NCBI RefSeq assembly: GCF_018129025.1
Contig: NZ_JAAEDI010000006.1
Coordinates: 62,001 to 126,000 of the forward strand
Source of the DNA: Neoroseomonas terrae
GTDB taxonomy: Bacteria > Pseudomonadota > Alphaproteobacteria > Acetobacterales > Acetobacteraceae
Direction: 5' to 3'
DNA: 64,000 nt
Shown here: in pieces, positions 8,446 to 16,696 of the stretch
How the letters are laid out: each line of letters starts with the position of its first letter
Numbering within the stretch: the first letter of the stretch is position 1
Translations under genes and position numbers: made by a program
Notes under the pieces: model-generated
The model's input: the letters and a program-made list of their open reading frames with translations, nothing else
Database searches by the model: none
What the model was told of the DNA's origin: nothing

Positions 8446-9288
8446 ATGGAATCGCTGGTGTCCACGGAATGGCTGGCCGCCGAGCTCGGCAAGCCGGACC
8501 TCGTGGTGTTCGATTGCTCGACCTACCTGCCGGGCGAGCCGGGCAACAAGCATGACGGCTTCCGCGCCGCGCACATCCCGGGCGCGCGGATGTTCGACAT
8601 CGACAAGATCGCCGATGACGAGACGGACCTGCCTCACATGGTGCCGACGCCGGCGAAGTTCGCGAAGCTGGTCGGCGCGCTCGGCGTCTCGAACGACACG
8701 CGCGTGGTGTTCTACGACCAGCACGGGCTGCGGTCTTCCCCGCGCGGCTGGTGGATGATGAAGCTATTCGGGCACGACAAGGTCGCCGTGCTGGACGGCG
8801 GGTTGCCGGCCTGGAAGAAGGAAGGCCGGGCGCTCGAGACCGGCGATGCCCCTGCCCCGGCGCCCGCGACCTTCGTGCCGGATTTCCGCGCATCGAAGCT
8901 GAAGGGTATCGGCGACATCAAGCAGATCGTGGCGGATGGCTCCGCGCTGATCCTCGATGCCCGCGCCAAGGGCCGCTTCGACGGGACGGCGCCGGAACCC
9001 CGTGCAGGACTGCCGTCAGGTCACATGCTGGGCGCGGCCAATGTGCCGGTCGGCGAGATGGCCGGGCCGGACGGGCTGATGAAGGACCCGGCGACGCTGC
9101 GCGGGATCTTCGCTGCGGCGGGCGCGACCGGCGGAAAGCCCGTTGTCACGTCCTGCGGGTCGGGCGTCACGGCCTGCGTCATCGCCTTCGGCATGGTGCG
9201 CGCCGGCCTGCCTGAACCGGCCGTCTATGACGGCTCCTGGACCGAATGGGCGTCGCGCCCGGAAACAACCAAGGAAAAGACGGCCTGA
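8446..9288 (+). CDS. sseA: 3-mercaptopyruvate / thiosulfate sulfurtransferase (two rhodanese domains)
   Basis: A 280-residue double-rhodanese protein. The N-terminal inactive domain includes HIPGARMFDIDKIADDE and the C-terminal domain carries the active Cys at residue 237 in CGSGVTA. That loop is characteristic of mercaptopyruvate sulfurtransferases rather than the CRKGVT loop of thiosulfate-preferring enzymes. It transfers sulfane sulfur from 3-mercaptopyruvate to thiols or cyanide. It starts five bases after the AlaX stop and ends two bases before the cystathionine beta-lyase gene, which fits shared sulfur amino-acid metabolism. Confidence 0.92.
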   Translation: MESLVSTEWLAAELGKPDLVVFDCSTYLPGEPGNKHDGFRAAHIPGARMFDIDKIADDETDLPHMVPTPAKFAKLVGALGVSNDTRVVFYDQHGLRSSPRGWWMMKLFGHDKVAVLDGGLPAWKKEGRALETGDAPAPAPATFVPDFRASKLKGIGDIKQIVADGSALILDARAKGRFDGTAPEPRAGLPSGHMLGAANVPVGEMAGPDGLMKDPATLRGIFAAAGATGGKPVVTSCGSGVTACVIAFGMVRAGLPEPAVYDGSWTEWASRPETTKEKTA

Positions 9289-9290
9289 TC

Positions 9291-10493
9291 ATGCCCGACG
9301 ATATCGCCAAGAAGCACGACAGCCTGGGCTTCGCCACGCGCATGTCGCATGCCGGCCGCGCCGGCACCCATGTGCACGGCTTCGTCAATCCGGCCGTGCA
9401 CCGCGGGTCGACCGTGCTGCAGCCGAATTGCGAAAGCCGCCGCAGCACCGCGAAGGACCGCTTCAACCGCGTGATGAGCTACGGCACCGCTGGCGGGCCG
9501 ACGCACTATGCGCTGGAAGACGTGATCTGCGAGATCGAGGGCGGGACGCGCTGCGTCCTCGTCGGTACAGGGCTTGCCGCGGTGACGGTGCCGCTGATGG
9601 CGTATCTCAAGGCCGGCGAGCACTGCCTGATGCCGGACAGCGTGTACGGCCCCGGGCGCAACATCGCGACCGGGCTGATGACGGCCTTCGGCATCGAGAC
9701 GACCTTCTACGACCCGACGATCGACGAGGCGGGCATCGCCGCGCTGATGCGGCCGAACACCAAGGTCGTCTACACCGAGAGCCCCGGCAGCCATACCTTT
9801 GAGGTGCAGGACGTGCCGGCGATCGCGCGCGCCGCCCATGCCCGCGGGGCCAAGGTGCTGATGGACAACACCTGGGGCATCCACAACTTCATGCCCTTCA
9901 AGCACGGCGTGGATGTCTCGATCCAGGCGCTGACCAAGTATGTCGGCGGGCATTCGGACGTGCTGCTCGGTTCGATCACCACGAACACCGAGGAAGACTA
10001 CCTGACCGTCCGTACCGCGGCGTCCCAGATGGGCCATTTCGCCGCGCCGGACGATTGCTGGCTGGCGCTGCGCGGCGCGCGCACCATGGCGGTTCGGCTG
10101 AAGCACCAGGAGCAGAGCGGCCTGACCGTCGCGCGCTGGCTGGAGGCACGCCCCGAGGTGCAGCGCATCCTGCATCCGGGCCTGCCGTCCCACCCGCAGC
10201 ACGCGCTGTTCAAGCGCGACTTCACCGGGTCCTGCTCGCTGTTCGGCGTGGTGTTCCAGCGGCGCTACACCGAGGCCGAGATCTACGCCTTCATCGACAG
10301 CCTGGCGCTGTTCGGGATCGGCGCGTCCTGGGGCGGGTATGAAAGCCTCGCTCTGCCGACCACCGGCTTCGTCACCCGCACCGCGACCAGCGAGGATCTC
10401 GGCGGCTTCGCCGTGCGCCTCCATATCGGGCTGGAGGATGTGGGCGACCTGATCGCCGATCTCGAACAGGGCCTCGCCACCCTGCCGGCGTAA
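9291..10493 (+). CDS. metC: Cystathionine beta-lyase
   Basis: A 400-residue Cys/Met-metabolism PLP enzyme. The PLP lysine is K216 in QALTKYVGGHSD; the phosphate-binding loop is VGTGLAAVTVPL, and YTESPGSHTFEVQDV is typical of MetC. The reaction cleaves cystathionine to homocysteine, pyruvate and ammonia. An upstream in-frame ATG overlaps sseA, but the ATG two bases after its stop is preferred because it begins at the conserved length. It is the last gene of the operon and is followed by two hairpins. Confidence 0.9.
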   Translation: MPDDIAKKHDSLGFATRMSHAGRAGTHVHGFVNPAVHRGSTVLQPNCESRRSTAKDRFNRVMSYGTAGGPTHYALEDVICEIEGGTRCVLVGTGLAAVTVPLMAYLKAGEHCLMPDSVYGPGRNIATGLMTAFGIETTFYDPTIDEAGIAALMRPNTKVVYTESPGSHTFEVQDVPAIARAAHARGAKVLMDNTWGIHNFMPFKHGVDVSIQALTKYVGGHSDVLLGSITTNTEEDYLTVRTAASQMGHFAAPDDCWLALRGARTMAVRLKHQEQSGLTVARWLEARPEVQRILHPGLPSHPQHALFKRDFTGSCSLFGVVFQRRYTEAEIYAFIDSLALFGIGASWGGYESLALPTTGFVTRTATSEDLGGFAVRLHIGLEDVGDLIADLEQGLATLPA

Positions 10494-10501
10494 CCTGGAG
10501 C

Positions 10502-10559
10502 GAGGGGCGTGGCCCCTCCTCCGATCCTTGCCCGGGAGGAAGGCCTTCGCCCCTCCCGG
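10502..10559. terminator. Double hairpin between convergent genes
   Basis: Two inverted repeats lie between metC and the convergent lipoprotein gene. The first is a 7-bp stem at 10502-10508/10512-10518 (GAGGGGC, loop GTG). The second is an 8-bp stem at 10532-10539/10552-10559 (CCGGGAGG). They match a family of AGGGGC hairpins found at several gene ends in this window. Confidence 0.6.
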
Positions 10560-10566
10560 TGCGCAC

Positions 10567-10908
10567 TCAGCGTGGCGTGGTGGTGGTGGTCGGTGCCGTG
10601 TTCCGCTGCCGCTCACCCGTCTGCACGCCACGCTGATAGGCGGCATCGAGCTGCTGCTGGCGCCGCTCGGCAGCCTGGCGCTCGGCGACCTGATGCTGGT
10701 TCCACAGATACCCGCCGACCACGCCGACGCCGGCACCGATCAGCGCGCCCACGCCGGCATTCGCCGTGAAGGAACCGATGGCCGCACCAGCCAGCGCGCC
10801 GCCGGCGCCACCGATCAGGACGTCGCGCCCGCCGGGCGTCATCGAATCATTCGAGCAGCCGGCAAGCCCAAGGGCCAGGGCCGCGGGAAGCAGGACCATC
10901 TTGCGCAT
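10567..10908 (-). CDS. Glycine-zipper lipoprotein, copy A
   Basis: A 113-residue lipoprotein: signal peptide MRKMVLLPAALALGLAGC with a lipobox LAGC placing the lipidated Cys at residue 18. It is followed by a glycine-zipper segment (GGAGGALAGAAIGSF, GVGALIGAGVGVVGGY) that could insert in or associate with the outer membrane. The C-terminal third is a basic, Gln/Arg-rich coiled region ending in a Thr run. It is preceded 14 bases upstream by a Rap1a/Tai-like gene on the same strand. The same two-gene arrangement recurs at 12835-13525. Confidence 0.78.
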   Translation of the reverse strand: MRKMVLLPAALALGLAGCSNDSMTPGGRDVLIGGAGGALAGAAIGSFTANAGVGALIGAGVGVVGGYLWNQHQVAERQAAERRQQQLDAAYQRGVQTGERQRNTAPTTTTTPR

Positions 10909-10922
10909 CGTGGCTCTCCGTC

Positions 10923-11336
10923 TCAGCGCGCGCCGCGGCGCGCGGGCGGCTGCGGGCAGGGATAGGTAGTGACGAACCAGCGGGCGACGCCATCCACGGC
11001 AAGATCGTTCGCATACTGTGTGTTGGCCTGCGCCCAGGCGGCGAAGGCGGCCGCGGCCTGCGCGCCGGTCGGCGCCGGGTCGGGCACGCAGAACAGCGGG
11101 CGGTGGCGCGTGCCGGGCTGGGTCATCGCCGCATGATACTGCGCGAAGCCACCGAGGAAGCCACGGCAGAGCCCGTTCGCCTCGGCAAAGTTCGCCGCGG
11201 TCGAGGGCGTGCCGCACAGCGCTGCGAGTTCGCCCACGGTCGCCGTATGCGACCCGCGCGCGGCCGGCGGCGCCTGCGCCACGGCCGGAGCAGCGGCCAG
11301 CAAGGCCGCCGCCGTGAGGATGGTCTTGAGGCGCAT
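10923..11336 (-). CDS. Rap1a/Tai-like secreted protein, copy A
   Basis: A 137-residue exported protein with a Sec signal (cleavage near AVAQA, residues 18-22) and four cysteines at 41, 57, 83 and 127. The pattern LCG, LCRGFLGGF, FCVPD and TYPCP is that of the Rap1a/Tai family, whose founders are periplasmic immunity proteins against type VI secretion amidase effectors. No effector or secretion gene is visible here, so an immunity role is not supported; many family members are orphans of unknown function. The paralogue at 13085-13525 has identical cysteine spacing. Confidence 0.72.
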   Translation of the reverse strand: MRLKTILTAAALLAAAPAVAQAPPAARGSHTATVGELAALCGTPSTAANFAEANGLCRGFLGGFAQYHAAMTQPGTRHRPLFCVPDPAPTGAQAAAAFAAWAQANTQYANDLAVDGVARWFVTTYPCPQPPARRGAR

Positions 11337-11867
11337 GTCGGTCTTGTCCTTCCGTCGCGCGATTGGCGGCGCGCCGCAGCGGGGCGAATCGCAGCCGCGG
11401 CGGGAGTGTCGGACGGGGCGGGCGCGGTCGGCAAGCGGCGGAACGGTACTCGAGAGAGCGGCGCCGCCCCCACCCCATCAGATCGCCGGTGACCTTCAGT
11501 TAGGGTCTTGGCAGGACTGCAAAGCGCGCGTCGGGCGTCCGGAACCGCTGGCAGCAATCAAGGCGGCGATCGCCGAGGCGGGCGTGTGATCGCCGGAAAC
11601 CGGCACGCTGCAATGACCTGTGCTCCCTTCCATGCCGCGGAGGCGATGCGCGCCGCTGCCGGCCGCGCCTACCTTCCTGCTGCGGCATTCACTTGCGGGT
11701 GGTTGGGGATCGAGGCCGGGGGAGAGCCGCAGGACCGGCGCGCCTTCGCCGTCGATGGGGCCGAATGCAACTTGATAATCTCGTAGCAAGAAAATGATAT
11801 GGAATGCGATAGGAAGACGTCCGGTCGCGGAGAATGGACCTCCGGCACCGCGCCGCAGGAGCACGAC
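11337..11867. other. Intergenic stretch with no confident gene
   Basis: About 530 bases between the leftward Rap1a-like gene and the rightward isochorismatase gene. Short open frames exist on both strands. One on the plus strand ends at 11587 with a protein-like tail (WQDCKARVGRPEPLAAIKAA) and may be the remnant of a lost gene, but I cannot identify it. Base composition falls toward AT from about 11760 on, where the low-GC gene begins. Confidence 0.4.
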
Positions 11868-12548
11868 GTGCACAAGGTAAAGCTGGAAGACGATATTGTT
11901 CAGATTGCCCTCCAGAGGCGCGGTCGGCTCCGCTTGTTCGAAGCCATTGATCCGAAACGGGCGGCACACTTGGTGATCGATATGCAAGCAGGCTTCATGA
12001 CGCCTGGAGCGCCTGCGGAGATCGCCCCTGCCGTCGAGATTATCCCCAACATCAACCGGATCAGCGCCGCATGCCGTCAGGCGGGCGCTTTGAACGTATT
12101 CGTCCAGAACTCGATCAGCGAGGAAAGCAAGCAGAGCTGGTCTAACTGGTTCGGCTCATTCTGGACTACCGACAAGCGCGAAGGGATGTATTCGACGTTC
12201 ATGGTCGGTCAGCCCGGCCATGCGCTGCACCCGGACATTTTGGTTGAGGCGTCCGATATGCGCATCAACAAATTCAGGTTTGGCACCTTTGTCGAAGGAT
12301 CCTCAGACCTCCATGAGCGACTGCGCTCCCGGGGTGTCGATACCGTCATCATCACCGGTTGCGCTACAAACATCTGCTGCGAATCGACCGCGCGCGATGC
12401 CATGATGCTCAACTACAAGGTGCTGTTCGTTTCAGACGGAACGGCAACACACACAGATTTTGAGCACAACAATACGCTAAACAACATGATGCTCACCTTC
12501 GCGGACGTATTGACGACCGACGACGTCATCGCGTTGCTAGGCGCGTGA
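11868..12548 (+). CDS. Isochorismatase-family cysteine hydrolase, low-GC, possibly acquired
   Basis: The 226-residue product keeps the catalytic triad of the family: D38 in HLVIDMQAGF, K135 in RINKFRFGTF and C170 in GCATNICCESTARDA. The last motif resembles RutB-like ureidoacrylate or N-carbamoyl hydrolases. The start is set at GTG 11868, which has AGGAG six bases upstream; an in-frame ATG at 11799 has no such site. Base use is unlike its neighbours: my hand count of 12421-12480 gives 27 G/C in 60. That points to horizontal transfer or a different origin. It lies between two copies of a leftward two-gene module. The true substrate is unknown. Confidence 0.82.
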   Translation: MHKVKLEDDIVQIALQRRGRLRLFEAIDPKRAAHLVIDMQAGFMTPGAPAEIAPAVEIIPNINRISAACRQAGALNVFVQNSISEESKQSWSNWFGSFWTTDKREGMYSTFMVGQPGHALHPDILVEASDMRINKFRFGTFVEGSSDLHERLRSRGVDTVIITGCATNICCESTARDAMMLNYKVLFVSDGTATHTDFEHNNTLNNMMLTFADVLTTDDVIALLGA

Positions 12549-12733
12549 GATCGCCTCCTGTCCGCGCGCCGCTCACAGCGGCGCAGGACTGTACAGGCGA
12601 CTAAAGAGCCGAGACTTCAAACCGGCGTGCCATCAACCGGGCGCCACCCTTGCCTTGTGCTGGATGGCCTCGCCGGCTGAGTTTCCGACGCCTACGTGGC
12701 GGCTGCGGCCGCGTCCTGGCGGGGTGAGGTTAG

Positions 12734-12748
12734 AGGGGCATCGCCCCT
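12734..12748. terminator. Small AGGGGC hairpin downstream of the isochorismatase gene
   Basis: A 6-bp stem AGGGGC/GCCCCT with a 3-base loop, followed by TT. It is short, but shares its core with hairpins at 10502 and 57598. Confidence 0.4.
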
Positions 12749-12800
12749 TTAGTTCTCCGGTACGACAAGCCAATCAAAATGGCCTTCGGGCTTGGGATAT

Positions 12801-12826
12801 CCGGGGAGGGGCAGGCCCCTCCCCGG
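12801..12826. terminator. Perfect 12-bp hairpin, end of lipoprotein copy B
   Basis: Perfect 12-bp inverted repeat (12801-12812 / 12815-12826) with a 2-base centre, immediately downstream of the leftward lipoprotein gene ending at 12835. The symmetry allows it to work in both directions. Confidence 0.6.
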
Positions 12827-12834
12827 CACCCCAC

Positions 12835-13068
12835 TCAACGCTGCCGGCTATTGCTGATCGCGTAGCCGCTCACGCCGCCGACGCCGGCGCCGATCAGCGC
12901 GCCCCAGCCGGCATTGCCCGACAGCGAGCCGAGCGCCGCGCCGCCGAGCGCGCCGATGCCGGCGCCGGTAGCCGTCGAGCGCTGGTTCTCCGTCATGCCT
13001 GCGCAGCCGGCGAGGCCGACGCCGAGCGCCAGCACGGCGGCAATGCGGGCGGGCTTCTTCGTCATCAT
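12835..13068 (-). CDS. Glycine-zipper lipoprotein, copy B
   Basis: A 77-residue lipoprotein: a signal with lipobox LAGC (Cys at residue 22), then a glycine-zipper segment (GAGIGALGGAALGSL, WGALIGAGVGGVSGY). It is shorter than the copy at 10567-10908 because it lacks the basic C-terminal tail. Alignment by eye shows the same order: lipobox, zipper, GYxIS/GYLW end. It follows a Rap1a/Tai-like gene on the same strand by 16 bases, so the pair mirrors copy A. MTKKP one codon in is an equally good start. Confidence 0.75.
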   Translation of the reverse strand: MMTKKPARIAAVLALGVGLAGCAGMTENQRSTATGAGIGALGGAALGSLSGNAGWGALIGAGVGGVSGYAISNSRQR

Positions 13069-13084
13069 GGCGTTCTCCTTCCGC

Positions 13085-13525
13085 TCAGCGGCGCCGCGCG
13101 GCGGGGGCCGCCGGGCAGGGATAGGTGGCGGCAGCGAAGCGCAGCACGCCTTCGGCGGCGCGCGCGCCGGAATGCTGCTGGTTGGCCGCGGCCCAGGAGA
13201 CGAAGTCGGCGGCGACGCGGTCGAGCGCCGGGGTCGGGTCCGGCAGGCAGAAGATCGGCCGCTGGGCGCGCGGCCCCGTCGTGTACAGGGAATGGGTCTG
13301 GCCGATCGTCACCAACGCCGCAAAGCAAGCCGGGCGCAACGCCATGGCGTTGGCGTTGTCCGCAGCCGGGCCGCAAAGCCGCGCCAGATCCGCCGTTGTG
13401 AAAGCGGCCGGGGCACCGCCTGCGGCCTGCCCCTGGGCGACGGCGGGCGACGCGGCCAGCGCTCCGGCCAGCGCCAGGGCAAGGCCGCCCCGCCGCAGGA
13501 TCCGCGTTGTGTCGAGGGAACGCAT
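13085..13525 (-). CDS. Rap1a/Tai-like secreted protein, copy B
   Basis: A 146-residue exported protein (signal peptide about 1-30, ending AVAQG) with cysteines at 51, 67, 93 and 137. The spacings of 16, 26 and 44 are identical to those of copy A. Shared blocks include the LCG opening, IFCLPDPTP and ATYPCP. It is a diverged paralogue, so the two-gene unit was most likely duplicated in tandem. An ATG further upstream exists in frame, but the start at MRSLDTTR is preceded by GGAGGAAG, a strong ribosome site. Confidence 0.72.
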   Translation of the reverse strand: MRSLDTTRILRRGGLALALAGALAASPAVAQGQAAGGAPAAFTTADLARLCGPAADNANAMALRPACFAALVTIGQTHSLYTTGPRAQRPIFCLPDPTPALDRVAADFVSWAAANQQHSGARAAEGVLRFAAATYPCPAAPAARRR

Positions 13526-13675
13526 GGCTACTTCCTCCTTGCCGGGCGTAGGAATCGCACCGGTCCAATCAGGGTCGTGGCAGGAAGAGTTACGATCAAG
13601 CGGGACGGGCGCAATGATGCAGCGCAAGGTCGCGGGACGGTGGGGCGGCCAGCGGGACGCGCGGCCAAGGCAACG

Positions 13676-14143
13676 CTACGCCGAAGCGCAGCGGGCGCAC
13701 TCCCCTTCGATCTCGACGGTCGCGCTCGCCACCGCGAAGCCGGCGCGGCGGGCGGCGGCCTCGATCGCATGCGCGACGCCATGGTCGGTGATCTCGACCG
13801 TGGTGCCGCAACGGCGGCAGATCAGGAACTGATGAGGGTGATGGTGGCCGTGCCCCTCCGCATGGCCGGCATCGGTGCAGCCGACATAGGCGTTCAGCCG
13901 CTCGAGCTTGTGGATCAGCCCCTGCTCAAGGAGGAAGTCCAGCGCGCGGTAGACCGTGGGCGGTGCCGCGCCGGGGCGTGACATCTTCAGCCGGTCGAGC
14001 AGAGCATAGGCGCCGACGGGTGCCTCCGCCTCAAGCACCAGTCCCAGCACCTGGCGACGCAGGGGCGTCAGCGTCGCGCCGCGGCGCTGGCAGGCGGCCT
14101 CGGCCTCCCGCAGGGCAGTCTCGCGCATCGCAGCCTCGGCCAT
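13676..14143 (-). CDS. zur: Fur-family zinc uptake regulator
   Basis: A 155-residue Fur-type repressor: winged helix (RRQVLGLVLEAEAPVGAYALL, ending at the recognition segment TVYRALDFLLEQGL), then a metal-binding dimerisation domain with a His-rich stretch (GHAEGHGHHHPHQF) and structural CxxC pairs at 109/112 and 149/152. The two CxxC pairs and His-rich loop point to Zur rather than Fur. Its divergent neighbours hisI and a COG0523 GTPase are typical zinc-regulon genes. Alternative starts at 14167 or 14185 lie in or next to the palindrome between the genes. I infer zinc-dependent repression of hisI and the GTPase gene, and self-control. Confidence 0.82.
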   Translation of the reverse strand: MAEAAMRETALREAEAACQRRGATLTPLRRQVLGLVLEAEAPVGAYALLDRLKMSRPGAAPPTVYRALDFLLEQGLIHKLERLNAYVGCTDAGHAEGHGHHHPHQFLICRRCGTTVEITDHGVAHAIEAAARRAGFAVASATVEIEGECARCASA

Positions 14144-14172
14144 GTCCCGGTCTCTCGCTTCCTGCATCGTGA

Positions 14173-14186
14173 GATAATATATCATC
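14173..14186. promoter_or_regulatory. Candidate Zur operator between zur and hisI
   Basis: A 14-base AT-rich near-palindrome GATAATATATCATC (6 of 7 base pairs match) in otherwise GC-rich DNA, five bases before the hisI start. Its ATAATAT core resembles Zur boxes of alphaproteobacteria. This is inferred from composition and context. Confidence 0.45.
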
Positions 14187-14191
14187 GGCCG

Positions 14192-14596
14192 ATGACCAGT
14201 GCCCCATCCGCCGCCGCCCGCCTGATCGCCGAGATCCGTTTCGACGGCAACGGCCTCGTCCCCTGCATCGCCCAGCAGCACGACACGGGCGAGGTGCTGA
14301 TGATGGCCTGGATGAACGCGGAATCCGTCGCCGAGACACTGTCGACAGGGCGCGTCTGCTATTGGTCCCGCTCGCGGCAGGCGCTGTGGCGCAAGGGCGA
14401 GACCTCGGGCCAGCAGCAGCGGTTGGTTGATCTGCGGCTCGACTGTGATGGGGATACGCTGCTCGCGCTGGTGGACCAGGACGGCGTCGCCTGTCACACG
14501 GGCCGGCGCAACTGCTTCTTCCGCGCCATTCGCGACGGGGCGGTGACGACGATCGCCGATCCGCTCGTGGACCCCAAGGCACTGTACGGCGCATGA
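14192..14596 (+). CDS. hisI: Phosphoribosyl-AMP cyclohydrolase
   Basis: A 134-residue histidine biosynthesis enzyme that opens the ring of phosphoribosyl-AMP. The conserved block [13 protein letters not shown] is present. The zinc cysteines are all kept (C85 in RLDCDGD, C101 in ACHTG, C108 in RRNCFF), as are the Mg-binding Asp residues 84, 86 and 88. Being Zn-dependent and placed between zur and a COG0523 GTPase, it may be a zinc-responsive copy; whether another hisI exists elsewhere cannot be seen. Its stop overlaps the next start by four bases. Confidence 0.92.
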   Translation: MTSAPSAAARLIAEIRFDGNGLVPCIAQQHDTGEVLMMAWMNAESVAETLSTGRVCYWSRSRQALWRKGETSGQQQRLVDLRLDCDGDTLLALVDQDGVACHTGRRNCFFRAIRDGAVTTIADPLVDPKALYGA

Positions 14597-15636
14597 AGCG
14601 CGAGAAGATCCCGGTCACGGTGCTGACCGGCTTCCTCGGCGCCGGCAAGACGACGCTGCTGAACCGGCTGCTGAAGGCACCGGAGATGGCCGATTGCGCC
14701 GTGCTGATCAACGAATTCGGCGAGATCGGCCTCGACCACCTGCTGGTCGAGCGGCTCGACGATGATGTCGTGTTGCTCAATGCGGGATGCCTGTGCTGCA
14801 CGGTGCGCGGCGATCTGGTGCGCGTGCTGCGCGACCTCGCGCTGCGTGCCGAGGGCGGCCAGGCCATCCGGCGCGTCGTGGTGGAGACAACCGGCCTCGC
14901 CGACCCCGCGCCGATCCTCCAGACGCTGATGACCGATCCGGTCGTGCTGTCGGCTTTCCGGCTCGACGGCATCGTGACGCTGGTCGATGCGGCCAGCGGC
15001 ATGGCGACGCTCGACACGCAGATCGAAGCAGTGAAGCAGGCGGCGATGGCCGACCGGCTCGTGCTGACCAAGCTCGATCTCGCATCGCCCGAATCGGCGG
15101 CGGCGCTGGCGGCGCGGCTGTCCGCGCTGAATCCGGTCGCACCGTTGCTGCGGGCCGAACATGGCGCGATCGCACCGGCCGCGCTGCTCGACGCCGGCGG
15201 CTTCGATCCCGCCGGGCGGCTGCCCGCGGTGGCGGACTGGCTCGCGGCGGAAGCCGGGCATCACCACCACCACGATCATCATCACGACCGCAACCGGCAT
15301 GATGCCGGCATTGAGGCGGTCAGCTTCGTCTTCGATGCGCCGTTGCCCTGGGACGGTGTCGCGACCTGGCTTGAGATGCTGGCGCTGACGCGCGGGGATT
15401 CCGTGCTGCGCGTGAAGGGCCTGCTCAATATCGCGGGCGAGGAGCGCCCGGTGGTCGTGCACGGCGTGCAGCATGTCTTTCATCCACCACTGAAACTTGC
15501 AGCCTGGCCCGGTGATCACGACCGGAAGTCGCGGCTCACGCTGGTTCTGCGCAACCTGCCGCGCGCGGTGGTCGAGGAAGGTCTCGTCGCCTTCATCCGG
15601 GCTGCACAGGATACAATGACGATCCGCACAGGCTGA
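14593..15636 (+). CDS. COG0523 GTPase, zinc chaperone type
   Basis: A 347-residue G3E-family GTPase. Walker A is GFLGAGKT at residues 13-20, the family CxCC motif is CLCC at 66-69, and the guanine specificity motif TKLD is at about 159-162. A histidine-rich tract ([14 protein letters not shown], residues 223-236) follows in the inter-domain linker, a feature of metal-storage or metal-delivery members. A CobW_C domain ends the protein. Together with the neighbouring Zur and hisI this supports zinc allocation to a target enzyme, possibly HisI itself. That pairing is an inference. Confidence 0.88.
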   Translation: MKREKIPVTVLTGFLGAGKTTLLNRLLKAPEMADCAVLINEFGEIGLDHLLVERLDDDVVLLNAGCLCCTVRGDLVRVLRDLALRAEGGQAIRRVVVETTGLADPAPILQTLMTDPVVLSAFRLDGIVTLVDAASGMATLDTQIEAVKQAAMADRLVLTKLDLASPESAAALAARLSALNPVAPLLRAEHGAIAPAALLDAGGFDPAGRLPAVADWLAAEAGHHHHHDHHHDRNRHDAGIEAVSFVFDAPLPWDGVATWLEMLALTRGDSVLRVKGLLNIAGEERPVVVHGVQHVFHPPLKLAAWPGDHDRKSRLTLVLRNLPRAVVEEGLVAFIRAAQDTMTIRTG

Positions 15637-15703
15637 TCGTCGCAAAATGTATTGGCGTGCACGATCCGTGCGATAGGCTTCCGCCGCGCAGTCGGAGCAA
15701 TGC

Positions 15704-16651
15704 ATGCTGAACGTCCGGATCCTTGCAGCCGTTTTCGTCGTGCTCGGCACCATCGGCGCTGCGCGCGCGCAGGTGCCGCAGGCGACCTTCAGCGACTGCG
15801 CTCAGTGCCCCGAGATGGTGGCGCTGCCGGGCGGCACCTTCACCATGGGCGTGCCGCGGGGCGAGGAAGAACGCGAGGGCGTCCCCGCGGATTTGCGCGG
15901 GCGGTCGGAACCGCTCCGCCGCGTCACCATCGCGCCGGGTCTCGCCATGTCGCGCACGCCGGTCACGCTCGGCCAGTTCACCGCCTTCGTGGAGGCGACC
16001 GGCCATGCGCCGGAGAGCAGCTGCTGGGCGTTCGTGAACAACGGTGCGACCTACGAATACCAGGAGACACCATCGCTGAACTGGCGCAACCCTGGCTTCG
16101 CGCAGAAGGAGGACCACCCGGTCGTCTGCGTGAACTGGCAGGACGCCGAGGCCTATGCGCGCTGGCTCGCCACCACGACCGGCAAGCCGTATCGCCTGCC
16201 GAGCGAGGCGGAATGGGAATTCGCCGCCCGCGCCGGCACGACGACCGCGCGCTTCTGGGGCGATTCCCAGGCTCCTGCCTGCGAATTCGCCAATGTCGCG
16301 GATTTGTCGCTGGCCGAAGCCCTCAACCTCGACCGCCGGCCGCAATTCAGCTTCCGCTGCAACGATCGGCACGTTTACACGGCGGCCGTGCGGAGCTTCC
16401 GTCCCAATGCCTTCGGCCTCTACGACATGCTCGGCAATGTCTGGCAGTGGACGCTGGACTGCCTGAATCCGAACCTTGAAGGCCAGCCGGCCGACGGATC
16501 GCCGCGGCTGTATGGCGACTGCGCGGCCCGGGCGATGCGCGGCGGGTCCTGGAGCCACCTGCCCTGGTACGTGCGCGCCGGCAACCGCGTCCGCGGCACG
16601 GCGGCGGACCGCTTCAACTTCGCCGGCATCCGCGTCGTGCGGGACCGGTAG
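15704..16651 (+). CDS. Exported FGE-sulfatase (SUMF1-like) domain protein
   Basis: A 315-residue protein with a signal peptide (to about AARAQ, residue 23). The formylglycine-generating-enzyme fold follows: MVALPGGTFTMGVP, then VTLGQFTAFVEATGH, PVVCVNWQDAEAYARWL, YRLPSEAEWEFAAR, YDMLGNVWQW and RAMRGGSWSH. The core RGGSW signature is intact, but the two active-site cysteines typical of true FGE near the C-terminus are not evident, and no sulfatase gene is nearby. It is more likely a non-FGE family member such as a binding or enzyme-like scaffold in the periplasm. Confidence 0.85.
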   Translation: MLNVRILAAVFVVLGTIGAARAQVPQATFSDCAQCPEMVALPGGTFTMGVPRGEEEREGVPADLRGRSEPLRRVTIAPGLAMSRTPVTLGQFTAFVEATGHAPESSCWAFVNNGATYEYQETPSLNWRNPGFAQKEDHPVVCVNWQDAEAYARWLATTTGKPYRLPSEAEWEFAARAGTTTARFWGDSQAPACEFANVADLSLAEALNLDRRPQFSFRCNDRHVYTAAVRSFRPNAFGLYDMLGNVWQWTLDCLNPNLEGQPADGSPRLYGDCAARAMRGGSWSHLPWYVRAGNRVRGTAADRFNFAGIRVVRDR

Positions 16652-16696
16652 CGCCAGCCTCTTCCCCGCTGCCGCCGGCGCCCCTATGGATCGGGG

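Noticed and set aside
10923..11336. T6SS immunity protein call for the Rap1a/Tai-like genes
   Set aside because: Only the fold family is supported; no amidase effector, Hcp, VgrG or other T6SS gene is visible in the window.
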